NCBI RefSeq assembly: GCF_030542105.1
Contig: NZ_JAUOFB010000008.1
Coordinates: 1 to 64,000, forward strand
Direction: 5' to 3'
From: Hymenobacter sp. BT730
Lineage (GTDB): Bacteria > Bacteroidota > Bacteroidia > Cytophagales > Hymenobacteraceae
DNA length: 64,000 bases
The position numbers and the translations under genes were made by a program. Below are positions 54,581-61,132 of the stretch, one piece after another. Each line of letters starts with the position of its first letter. Position 1 is the stretch's first letter. Under the pieces are notes generated by a model that had not been told where the DNA came from, searched no databases, and saw only the letters and a list, made by a program, of their open reading frames with translations.

Positions 54581-54636
54581 CCTGCAATAGTTTATAGTGG
54601 CAAAAGCCCACCTGCAAATCTGAAACAAATCATGGC

Positions 54637-54771
54637 CACTAACGTAGCGAGGCTTTGTGCAGGTTGGATATTTGAAAACCCGACGCTTCACTTAACCACT
54701 GCTGTTGATTATTGTTTTATCGTTTAAATATACTTCCATCCGCCCAACTTGCACACAAGCCTTTGTTAGGC
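54637..54771 (+). other. attC-like site 2
   Basis: AAC box CACTAAC at 54637-54643, 6 nt, stem arm 54650-54667, 76-nt loop, returning arm 54744-54762, 2 nt, then GTTAGGC at 54765-54771, which fits the GTTRRRY consensus exactly. The arms differ by one G-U and one unpaired C, the latter like the extrahelical base of attC sites. GGCCACTAAC at 54634-54643 is 8/10 complementary to the start of cassette 1 (GTTATAGGCC). Confidence 0.75.
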
Positions 54772-54784
54772 GCAGTTAAGTTAG

Positions 54785-55075
54785 TTACCAACCGATTTCT
54801 TTATCTGATGCAAGATGACCGTATTCAATGAATGGCAAATCAGAAATATCAGTATAATCTTCTTGGGCAAATTTTACTAACCCTGATTTTGCAAACGTGT
54901 TTATATGATTTCTCTGTATATATTCCTTACTTAATTTATCGCCCCATTCCTTCGCGTCCTCCGCACAGTTTGCCTCAATGACAATACAAGCACCCCATTC
55001 ATAGTCTTCTTCGTCAGGCAGCAAGTTGTTGTCAATAAACCAAACTGTATATAGCCATTTTTCCATCGTCTGCAA
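54785..55075 (-). CDS. Cassette gene 2: small acidic protein, reverse orientation
   Basis: A 96-residue protein (92 from the second ATG at 55066), acidic and rich in W, D and E (DEEDYEWGACIVIEANCAEDA). No family recognised; size and acidity resemble small immunity or antitoxin proteins, but that is only an impression. It fills cassette 2 almost wholly (13 bp after the 5' boundary, 19 bp before the AAC box) and lies antisense to its neighbours, so it needs its own promoter near 55080-55100. No plus-strand gene fits in this cassette. Confidence 0.65.
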   Translation of the reverse strand: MQTMEKWLYTVWFIDNNLLPDEEDYEWGACIVIEANCAEDAKEWGDKLSKEYIQRNHINTFAKSGLVKFAQEDYTDISDLPFIEYGHLASDKEIGW

Positions 55076-55094
55076 CTTGGGTTGATTGTATTGC

Positions 55095-55224
55095 GCCTAA
55101 CGTGAAGGGCTTGGCGAAGAAGCGGCAATAGAATTATCACTATTGAATACAAAGGCACAGTTGACCGACCATTCATAGCCCAATTTCGCACTTCAGCCGC
55201 TTTTTTGCCAAACCCATGTTGGTT
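55095..55224 (+). other. attC-like site 3
   Basis: AAC box GCCTAAC at 55095-55101, 5 nt, stem arm 55107-55126, 69-nt loop, returning arm 55196-55215 (17 of 20 complementary), 2 nt, then GTTGGTT at 55218-55224. TGCGCCTAAC at 55092-55101 is a perfect 10-bp complement of the start of cassette 2 (GTTAGGCGCA at 54765-54774). Confidence 0.75.
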
Positions 55225-55268
55225 GCACGTGCATTTCAACAGTACTTTTGAAAGCAAATACAAATCAA

Positions 55269-55799
55269 ATGTCAGAAACCTGGAAAGATATCGTAAAAGA
55301 CTGGGAAAAGGTGCCGATCGAAGCCTACAAGTTTTTATTCAGTCAAGCTAAGGACCGATACGATGAATTTATGTCAGTGTCAGAGTCAATTTCCAATAAA
55401 GCTGTTACGTTAGCTACAATAATGGTAGCAGTGATATCAGGCTTTGCGAGCTACAAATTTACCGGAAATTCGAATCACGGCTTTCTAATAATTCTCATCT
55501 TTTTATTTTTAGGAGATGTGTTTTGCCTCGGGCTGTTATTATTCCCCAAAAACATTCTGCAGATAGGTTCACCTCCTAATGAAATGTTTATCGATTATTT
55601 AGACAACACTGAATTAGTTGACGATGAGAAAACGAAACTTATTTACTACAACGAGCTAAAACGTTATCAAGAAAAGATGAATTCGATGGAAAAGGTGAAT
55701 AGATATCGACACTGGTTGTATGGCATAGCTCTTTGTCTCACAATCCTCGCTACTATTATTACTGGAGGTCTTATCTTAAGCACTGTTTACCACCCTTAG
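55269..55799 (+). CDS. Cassette gene 3: three-helix membrane protein
   Basis: A 176-residue protein from the ATG at 55269 (the frame opens at 55248). After a polar helical N terminus of about 48 residues come two close membrane helices (about 48-70 and 75-98), a polar helical stretch with YYNELKRYQEKMNSMEKVNRYR split around residue 140, and a third helix (about 150-172). This layout recalls SLATT or DUF5706-type (Pycsar effector-like) membrane proteins of anti-phage systems, but no nucleotide cyclase gene is near and the match is topological only. AT-rich; located between attC-like site 3 and a half site at 55897. Confidence 0.65.
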   Translation: MSETWKDIVKDWEKVPIEAYKFLFSQAKDRYDEFMSVSESISNKAVTLATIMVAVISGFASYKFTGNSNHGFLIILIFLFLGDVFCLGLLLFPKNILQIGSPPNEMFIDYLDNTELVDDEKTKLIYYNELKRYQEKMNSMEKVNRYRHWLYGIALCLTILATIITGGLILSTVYHP

Positions 55800-55893
55800 A
55801 GGGTGTTGTCGGGATACTTGGCTTGTAGTCCCGGTCGCTTTAGCAAAATGTCTCATTTATTCCTTTTGCATTAAAAGTAGCTTGCTCTTGCAT

Positions 55894-55910
55894 TGCAACC
55901 AACATCTGTG
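55894..55910 (+). other. 5' half of a fourth attC-like site
   Basis: AACCAAC at 55897-55903 is preceded by TGC, giving a perfect 10-bp complement (TGCAACCAAC) of the start of cassette 3 (GTTGGTTGCA at 55218-55227). It lies 95 bp after the cassette 3 stop. No returning stem or GTT box follows, so the site seems truncated. Confidence 0.6.
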
Positions 55911-55945
55911 TTTACGAAAGTGTCCCGGCCTCGGAGTTTCGGGAA

Positions 55946-56028
55946 CCGGCGTTCTGTACGAAACCAACTTTCGGAAAGCAGGCTATTTTAGCCTGCTTTC
56001 CGAAAGTTGGTTTCGTACAGAACGCCGG
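55946..56028. repeat. Perfect 40-bp hairpin with 3-nt loop
   Basis: 55946-55985 is the exact reverse complement of 55989-56028, with loop TTT. It lies between the truncated cassette site and ssb remnants. No T-run follows on either side, and it overlaps the last codons of the small ORF at 55983. It is far longer than a normal terminator and could be a palindrome left by a recombination or replication accident, or a terminal fragment of a mobile element. Confidence 0.9.
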
Positions 56029-56237
56029 CGTATCAAGGGGTGACCTAACGGGGCGCAGGCTGTTTGTAATTGCGCCACGGCCTCTGGGGTGGCAGGTAGC
56101 ACATAGCCGCGCATGGGTGCGCTGCAGCGTATGCCGGCTGTGAGGAGCGCCGTTCGTATCACCACATCGGAATACGGAAAAAACACCTGAAAATCGGTGC
56201 TGGAGTCGCACAGGCGCAGCGTAACGGCAGCTTTCAT
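55983..56237 (-). pseudogene. Small ORF, possible N-terminal remnant of a tyrosine recombinase
   Basis: An 84-residue frame. Residues about 1-69 look like real coding sequence: TDFQVFFPYSDVVIRTAL, then RGYVLPATPEAVAQL. This order (F-x-F-P-Y, an R-rich middle, then a VLP block and a leucine-rich helix) resembles the N-terminal arm-binding domain of some Bacteroidota tyrosine recombinases, but the catalytic domain is absent. The last about 15 residues are encoded by the 40-bp hairpin and look unrelated, so the gene appears cut by the hairpin. Could instead be an intact small gene of unknown function. Same strand as ssb, about 35 bp downstream of it. Confidence 0.4.
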
Positions 56238-56271
56238 AGCAGAGCAGCAAGGAGAACCAATATAAGTCTCC

Positions 56272-56618
56272 TCACCCGGTTTCGCCGGTTTTTTTGTCGA
56301 GCATCAATATTTGCTCGCCTACTATTTCGGTTACATAATGGCGCACGCCGGCGGCTTCATCGTAGTGCCGGTTTTTTAGCTTGCCCTCTACATACACCAG
56401 GCTGCCCTTACGTAGGTAGACCTGGGCCAGCTCGGCCAGCCCACGCCAGAGTACTACGGTGTGCCAGTCGGTGCTGGTATGCACCTGGCCCGTTTTGTGT
56501 GGAAGCTTTCGGAGGTGGCCAGCGAGAATTTGGCTACTGGCATGTTTCCCTCCAGTACCTGCACTTCGGGGTCTTTGCCGAGGTTGCCGATCAGCGTTAC
56601 TTTGTTAAGGCCACGCAT
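56272..56618 (-). pseudogene. ssb: Single-stranded DNA-binding protein gene with a -1 frameshift
   Basis: The minus strand from the ATG at 56618 encodes [20 protein letters not shown] and on to TSESFHTK, the classic SSB N terminus. After codon 42 the frame is lost, and the SSB continues one frame over ([40 protein letters not shown]) to the stop at 56272. Total length is 347 nt, one short of 116 codons. Adding one A to the A4 run at 56493-56496 restores a 115-residue SSB. Either a real mutation, a sequencing or assembly error in a homopolymer, or recoding. 10 bp downstream of the zinc-ribbon gene. Confidence 0.85.
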
Positions 56619-56628
56619 ACGTCAGGAG

Positions 56629-57279
56629 CTAATTTTTAGCGCCACACTCCGCGCAAAACTTCTGCTCGGGTTTCATGGGAGAGCCGCAGTCGGTGCAGAA
56701 CCGGTCTTTTTGTTGGGCTACCACATTGGGCGTGCCGCATTCGGGGCAGAATTTCTGTCCGGGGTTTAGCTTGGCGCTGCAGCTTTTGCATTGCACGATG
56801 CCACCGCGGTTCAGGAAATCCAACTCTTTGGTGTAGTCCTGGGCGCGGGTTTTTTCACGAATCTGCTCGCTGGTGGCCTGGGCCTGCTGCGAGGCCAGTT
56901 CTTCGTGCTCATCGGGGGCGCAGTCTTCGCAGAGGCCGGCCTTGTGGTTCCAGCACACATCGGGGCACACCCAGTGGCCGCAGCGGGTGCATTGCTTGAA
57001 ATACACCTTGCCTTCCTGCACGGCTTTTTCCAGCGCCGCATCGTGGGCCTTGCCGCCAATAGCGCGCTGCACATGGTAGGCCGCGTTACCAGCATCGTAG
57101 AAGCTACCGCCGAACAGGCTGCCCGCTGCCCGCATCAGCTCCCCGGCAATACCTACGCTGTTAGGCTGAAAGCGCGACATGTGGCCGTTGCGGCATTTGT
57201 CACAGTAAAACTTAAACTGAAAACCTTTGTCCGTAGAAAGGTCATCGTGGTTAGCTACAAATTGTATCAGATTGCTCAT
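56629..57279 (-). CDS. Zinc-ribbon protein
   Basis: A 216-residue soluble protein rich in CxxC pairs. The N-terminal part has CDKCRNGHMSRF and a central QCTRCGHWVCPDVCW with LCEDCAP. The C terminus carries two zinc-ribbon repeats (CKSCSAKLNPGQKFCPECG and FCTDCGSPMKPEQKFCAECG). Zinc ribbons mediate nucleic-acid or protein contacts; the specific role is unknown. It lies just upstream of the frameshifted ssb on the same strand with a 10-bp gap, so the two probably form an operon. Confidence 0.82.
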   Translation of the reverse strand: MSNLIQFVANHDDLSTDKGFQFKFYCDKCRNGHMSRFQPNSVGIAGELMRAAGSLFGGSFYDAGNAAYHVQRAIGGKAHDAALEKAVQEGKVYFKQCTRCGHWVCPDVCWNHKAGLCEDCAPDEHEELASQQAQATSEQIREKTRAQDYTKELDFLNRGGIVQCKSCSAKLNPGQKFCPECGTPNVVAQQKDRFCTDCGSPMKPEQKFCAECGAKN

Positions 57280-57361
57280 AGCGCAGAAAGTAGGGTTCGG
57301 GGTAAAAATAGTGGGAAGATTCGTGCTCCTATAAATTAATATTTATCTATTTGAATTTTCC

Positions 57362-57373
57362 GGGTAATTACCC
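57362..57373. promoter_or_regulatory. 12-bp perfect palindrome upstream of the sigma factor gene
   Basis: GGGTAATTACCC lies about 140 bp before the ECF sigma gene in a 235-bp non-coding stretch. It could be an operator in its promoter. There is no other support. Confidence 0.3.
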
Positions 57374-57514
57374 TTCGTCCGCATCACTGTTTAAAGAGCA
57401 ATACCATCTTTATGTGAGCCCATTCGTCCTACTAAATCAGAAAGAAAGGGCTGGTTTTTAAACCTAGGCTACCTTTCTGCCTCTAAACCGCCGTCACCCC
57501 TCTTCGCACCCTGT

Positions 57515-58060
57515 TTGGAAGACCAGGAAATACTCCTCAAGTTTCAGGACCCGGCCGCCCGCAACGTGGCCTTCAATCAGCTGGTGCGCAAGTACCAGAC
57601 GAAGGTGTATTGGCACGTGCGCAAAATGGTGATTGACCACGAGGACGCCGACGACCTGACGCAGGATGTATTTATTAAAGTGTGGAAGCACCTGGAAAAC
57701 TTCCGTCAGGATGCCTCGCTTTACACCTGGATTTACCGCATTGCCACCAATGAGTGCCTGAACTTCCTGAGTAGCAAGCGGCGCAAGTTCTTTCTGCCAC
57801 TGAATGACGTGGGGGCCGAGCTAGCTGCCAAAGTAGAAGCCGACCCCGCTATTGCCGGCGACGAAATAGAGCTGAAGCTGCAAAAAGCCATTCTGCAGCT
57901 GCCGGATAAGCAGCGCCTGGTGTTCAACCTGCGCTACTACGATGAAATGCCCTATGAGCAAATGGCGGAAGTAACAGGCACCAGCGTAGGCGCGCTGAAA
58001 GCCTCCTACCACCATGCCGCTAAGAAAATAGAACAGTACATCAATACCCACTCCGATTAA
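57515..58060 (+). CDS. ECF-type RNA polymerase sigma factor
   Basis: A 181-residue sigma factor. Region 2 (about 10-85) includes VIDHEDADDLTQDVFIKVWK and SLYTWIYRIATNECLNFL; region 4 (about 120-178) includes LPDKQRLVFNLRYYDEMPYE and GTSVGALKASYHHA. The start is TTG at 57515: the frame contains no upstream ATG, and later ATGs would delete part of region 2. The next gene encodes a one-helix membrane protein that is a likely anti-sigma, and the third a Spy-like periplasmic sensor, a common envelope-stress arrangement. Confidence 0.9.
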   Translation: MEDQEILLKFQDPAARNVAFNQLVRKYQTKVYWHVRKMVIDHEDADDLTQDVFIKVWKHLENFRQDASLYTWIYRIATNECLNFLSSKRRKFFLPLNDVGAELAAKVEADPAIAGDEIELKLQKAILQLPDKQRLVFNLRYYDEMPYEQMAEVTGTSVGALKASYHHAAKKIEQYINTHSD

Positions 58061-58090
58061 ACCTCAAGGCCCTCATGGCTTCTAACTGAT

Positions 58091-58564
58091 ATGAAAACCC
58101 CATTTCGTCTGGACGACCACCCCCGCCGGACTTCACCCTTAGCTCCGCCCCCGGATGGCTACTTTGAGCGGCTCCCACGCCAGGTGATGGAGCGCGTACA
58201 GCCGGTACCGGCTGCGGAGGGGGCTCTGCCCGGTTGGCTGCTGGCCTTTTCCCGGCCCATGCGTACTGCTTTGGCTTCGGTCGTACTGCTGGGCGGTTTT
58301 GCCACCTCATTTTTTCTAAGCCAACAAATAGTTTCTCCGCAGCAACCGGTAGCGGATAGTTCTGCCGCTTTGGCTCTGGCTAATGTGCCGCGCACAGAAA
58401 TGGTGCAGTACCTGCTGGCCAGCGACCAGCGCGTAACCCTGCCGGACCTGGCCGAGCTCCCCGGCACCGCCGACCAAACTGTAACGGACAGTTTCCTGCA
58501 GGCCTCTTCGGCCGAAGTGCAGGATATCCTGGACGAGCAACCCACCGATGACCTTTATTTGTAA
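58091..58564 (+). CDS. Putative anti-sigma factor
   Basis: A 157-residue protein with a single membrane helix (about residues 56-78, ALASVVLLGGFATSFFL) between a proline-rich cytoplasmic N terminus (RLDDHPRRTSPLAPPPDGYF) and a small periplasmic part. The motif PPDGYFERLPRQVMERV occurs in Bacteroidota anti-sigma-like proteins. It has no recognised zinc-binding anti-sigma domain. It begins 30 bp after the sigma gene, and its stop is 4 bp before the next start, so all three genes are one operon. The anti-sigma role is inferred from position and topology. Confidence 0.65.
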   Translation: MKTPFRLDDHPRRTSPLAPPPDGYFERLPRQVMERVQPVPAAEGALPGWLLAFSRPMRTALASVVLLGGFATSFFLSQQIVSPQQPVADSSAALALANVPRTEMVQYLLASDQRVTLPDLAELPGTADQTVTDSFLQASSAEVQDILDEQPTDDLYL

Positions 58565-58568
58565 GCTG

Positions 58569-59084
58569 ATGTCCTTTTCTCTCCCCTCCCTATTGCCGAC
58601 AAAAAAGCTGGGCCTGGCAGTATTCCTGCTCCTGGCCGGCCTGTTGCTGCACACCTCCGCCTGGGCGCAGAAGCTTGACCGCCAGGAACGCCTCTCCCGC
58701 CTGGAAAACGCCAAAATTGCGTTCCTCACCGATAAGCTCACGCTCACCCAGGACCAGGCCCAACGCTTCTGGCCCCTTTATAATGAGTTTACCGATAAGC
58801 GCCGCGACCTGAACCGCCGCCAGCGACAGCTACGCACCAGCGACCCGGAAGGCCTCACAGACCAGCAAATCAAAGAAAACCTGACCCAGGCTTTTGCCAT
58901 GCGTCAGCAGGAAGTGAATCTGGAAAAGGAGTACTTCGATAAGTTTCAGAAAGTGCTTTCTATCCGGCAGGTGGGGCGTCTGTATCTGGCTGAGCGGGAA
59001 TTCACCCGTGAAGTACTACACCGCCTGGATGAGCGGCGCGGTGGCCCTCGTTCCGGCGACGTGGCAGCTCCCTCTCCCCGCTAG
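58569..59084 (+). CDS. Spy/CpxP-like periplasmic protein
   Basis: A 171-residue exported protein from the ATG at 58569; the longer frame to 58548 overlaps the previous gene. The signal peptide is about 12-35 (LAVFLLLAGLLLHTSAWAQ). The mature helical domain has LTLTQDQAQRFWPLYNEF and a later REVLHRLDERRG, matching the LTxxQ family of Spy/CpxP and the periplasmic heavy-metal-sensor group. As third gene of a sigma/anti-sigma operon, it may sense envelope stress. A terminator follows at 59138. Confidence 0.8.
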   Translation: MSFSLPSLLPTKKLGLAVFLLLAGLLLHTSAWAQKLDRQERLSRLENAKIAFLTDKLTLTQDQAQRFWPLYNEFTDKRRDLNRRQRQLRTSDPEGLTDQQIKENLTQAFAMRQQEVNLEKEYFDKFQKVLSIRQVGRLYLAEREFTREVLHRLDERRGGPRSGDVAAPSPR

Positions 59085-59137
59085 AGAAGACTTTACCTAA
59101 GAGCCAATATGCTTTAAGCACCTGGCTGTCATTTTAT

Positions 59138-59171
59138 AAAAAAGGCTGCCCAATGTGGGCAGCCTTTTTTT
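59138..59171 (+). terminator. Terminator of the sigma factor operon
   Basis: A perfect GC stem (59144-59152 with 59156-59164) with flanking A6 and T7 runs. Confidence 0.92.
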
Positions 59172-59208
59172 CATGCTTGCGGTAAATTGACACCGTACCT
59201 TTGTCTCT

Positions 59209-60426
59209 ATGCAAACGGCTTCTTTCACCTCCCGTCAGCTTTTTTTGCGCCACCAGGCACAAACCTCTGATTTCCCTCTGCTGCTTGAAATTGAGCGGGC
59301 GGAAGGTGTGTATATGTACGGCTATGATGGCCGCCGCTACCTGGATTTGATTTCCGGAATTGGAGTGAGCAACGTGGGCCACCGCCACCCTAAAGTGCTG
59401 GCTGCTATTCAGCAGCAGCTGGATAAATACCTGCACCTGATGGTGTATGGCGAGTTGGTGCAAGCTCCGCCAGCCGAGCTGGCTCACGCCCTGCACCAAA
59501 CCTTACCCACCCGTCTGGACTCGGTGTATTTTACCAACTCCGGAACTGAAGCGGTGGAAGGTGCCCTGAAGCTAGCCAAACGCTATACCGGCCGCACCGA
59601 GCTCATTTCTTGTCACCGGGCTTATCATGGCTCCACGCAGGGTGCCTTGTCGGTTACAGGGTCCGAGGAATTTAAACGAAGCTACCGCCCTTTGCTGCCC
59701 GATGTGCGCCACATCGAATTCAACCACCAGGCAGATTTAGAGCACATCACCTCTCGCACCGCCGCCGTAATTGTGGAAACTGTGCAGGGCGAAGCGGGCG
59801 TGCGGGTAGCGTTGCCGGGCTATTTACCCGCCTTGCGCCAGCGTTGCACCGAGGTGGGCGCCCTGCTGATTCTGGATGAAATTCAGTGCGGGTTTGGGCG
59901 CACTGGTACCTTCTGGGCGTTTGAGCAGTTTGGCATCGAGCCGGATATTCTGCTCACGGCCAAAGGAATGGGCGGCGGCATGCCCATCGGGGCTTTCATC
60001 GCGCCCCAGGAAATCATGGCCGTTTTCAAAACCAACCCTATTCTGGGCCACCTCACCACGTTTGGCGGGCATCCGGTTTCGTGTGCGGCTTCGTTGGCTA
60101 CGTTGCGCGTGATTCAGGAAGAACATCTGCTGGCTGGTGTGCACGAAAAAGCCGCCTTGTTCAGGCGGCTTCTGCGGCACCCGGCTATCCGCGAGGTGCG
60201 GGGCTGTGGGTTGTTGATGGCAGTGGAATTTGAGTCGTTTGCCGTGCTGAAGCCTATTATTGACCGGGCTTTGGAGCACGAAGGTGTGCTGACGGACTGG
60301 TTTCTGTTCTGTGACAACTCTTTGCGGCTGGCTCCTCCCCTTACTATTTCCAATGTGGAAATTGAAGAAGCATGCGCGGCGCTGTTGCGGGCTGTGGAGC
60401 ACGTAATAGGCGCTCCGGCCAACTAA
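59209..60426 (+). CDS. Class III PLP-dependent aminotransferase
   Basis: A 405-residue enzyme of the acetylornithine/ornithine aminotransferase group. Visible blocks include YGYDGRRYLDLISGIGVSNV, NSGTEAVEGALKLAKRYTGR, SCHRAYHGSTQGALS, LILDEIQCGFGRTG and the PLP-lysine motif LTAKGMGGGMPIGAFI (about residues 256-271). Substrate could be ornithine, acetylornithine or another omega-amino compound; there is no arginine biosynthesis context to decide. Stands alone. Confidence 0.9.
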   Translation: MQTASFTSRQLFLRHQAQTSDFPLLLEIERAEGVYMYGYDGRRYLDLISGIGVSNVGHRHPKVLAAIQQQLDKYLHLMVYGELVQAPPAELAHALHQTLPTRLDSVYFTNSGTEAVEGALKLAKRYTGRTELISCHRAYHGSTQGALSVTGSEEFKRSYRPLLPDVRHIEFNHQADLEHITSRTAAVIVETVQGEAGVRVALPGYLPALRQRCTEVGALLILDEIQCGFGRTGTFWAFEQFGIEPDILLTAKGMGGGMPIGAFIAPQEIMAVFKTNPILGHLTTFGGHPVSCAASLATLRVIQEEHLLAGVHEKAALFRRLLRHPAIREVRGCGLLMAVEFESFAVLKPIIDRALEHEGVLTDWFLFCDNSLRLAPPLTISNVEIEEACAALLRAVEHVIGAPAN

Positions 60427-60432
60427 TAGCCG

Positions 60433-60873
60433 TTACTCGCCGCCGTTGTAGTTCAGGAAGGATTGTGACTCTTGCTTAATCTGCTCCCGGGGCAGGCCGT
60501 CTTTCACGCCCAGGGAGATTTTGCGGACCAGCACACCTACGATGGCTTTGCGGAAGCCCAGCTTTCTGGCCATATCAATACAGAAATCCATTTCGTGGTC
60601 ATCTACCACACCATCGGCCAGCATCATATCTACCAGATCAAAAATCTGGTCAAAACGCTCTGAGTCGTTATCGGGCACCACCATGGCGGGCATGTTGGTA
60701 TTGGCTACCAGGTTGCGGACGTCTTCCGCACGCATGCCATTCTTTTTGCCCACAGCCACAATGAAAGTCATTTCCCGCTCATCAATATGCCCATCGGCCT
60801 TGGCCAATGAAGCTAGATTGCACAGGTGGCTTTTGACTTTCTTCGTCTGTTCGCTTTCGAAAAAACCAAACAT
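60433..60873 (-). CDS. TerB-like protein
   Basis: A 146-residue soluble helical protein. It begins MFGFFESEQTKKVKSHLCNL, then ASLAKADGHIDEREMTFIVA and LADGVVDDHEMDFCIDMA, two acidic repeats typical of the TerB/DjlA N-terminal fold that binds divalent metal ions. TerB-like proteins occur widely outside tellurite resistance and usually act in stress or membrane-linked processes. No other ter gene is nearby. Ends 7 bp from the convergent aminotransferase gene. Confidence 0.85.
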   Translation of the reverse strand: MFGFFESEQTKKVKSHLCNLASLAKADGHIDEREMTFIVAVGKKNGMRAEDVRNLVANTNMPAMVVPDNDSERFDQIFDLVDMMLADGVVDDHEMDFCIDMARKLGFRKAIVGVLVRKISLGVKDGLPREQIKQESQSFLNYNGGE

Positions 60874-61132
60874 ATAACGGAAACAGGTTTATGGGTGGGA
60901 ATTAGGAGGATAACCGGAAGGCGGAACGGCAAGCTAAATCCTGCCGGGGTGAAAACGAAGATTAGTCAAAGGGAGGTTAAGATAACTACTACCCCGCTAG
61001 AACACAATACGCAGTTTCGGAAAAAATAGCCACTTCGGTGGAACAACGGTTGAATTTATCTTACTTCGCATCATTTGTGCCGGCGGCGGCTCTGCGGCCG
61101 GCCTGTTCCTGGGTACCAGACCAACTTAGTAT

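Larger units (their letters stand above)
53946..55910. mobile_element. Integron-like gene-cassette array without integrase (CALIN-like)
   Basis: Three AT-rich genes, each followed or preceded by a 130-134-nt site with attC architecture. Seen directly: AAC-ending 7-mers (53949, 54637, 55095, 55897); GTT-starting 7-mers (54075, 54765, 55218); long imperfect stems between them. Each cassette's first bases are complementary to its own 3' AAC box: cassette 1 8/10, cassette 2 10/10, cassette 3 10/10. That is the expected trace of a circular intermediate closed at G|TT. No integrase or attI site is found here. Calling it an integron cassette cluster is inference from this architecture; another cassette-type recombinase cannot be excluded. 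Confidence 0.72.

Noticed and set aside
54931..55263. 110-residue minus-strand frame across attC-like site 3
   Set aside because: It crosses the recombination site and overlaps the better gene at 54785-55075 in another frame.
55912..56250. 112-residue minus-strand frame overlapping the hairpin
   Set aside because: It reads through the palindrome on both arms, has low-complexity composition, and overlaps the better small ORF at 55983.
60826..61029. 67-residue plus-strand frame before pfkA
   Set aside because: Starts inside the TerB-like gene on the opposite strand; composition is not protein-like. Treated as promoter-containing intergenic DNA.
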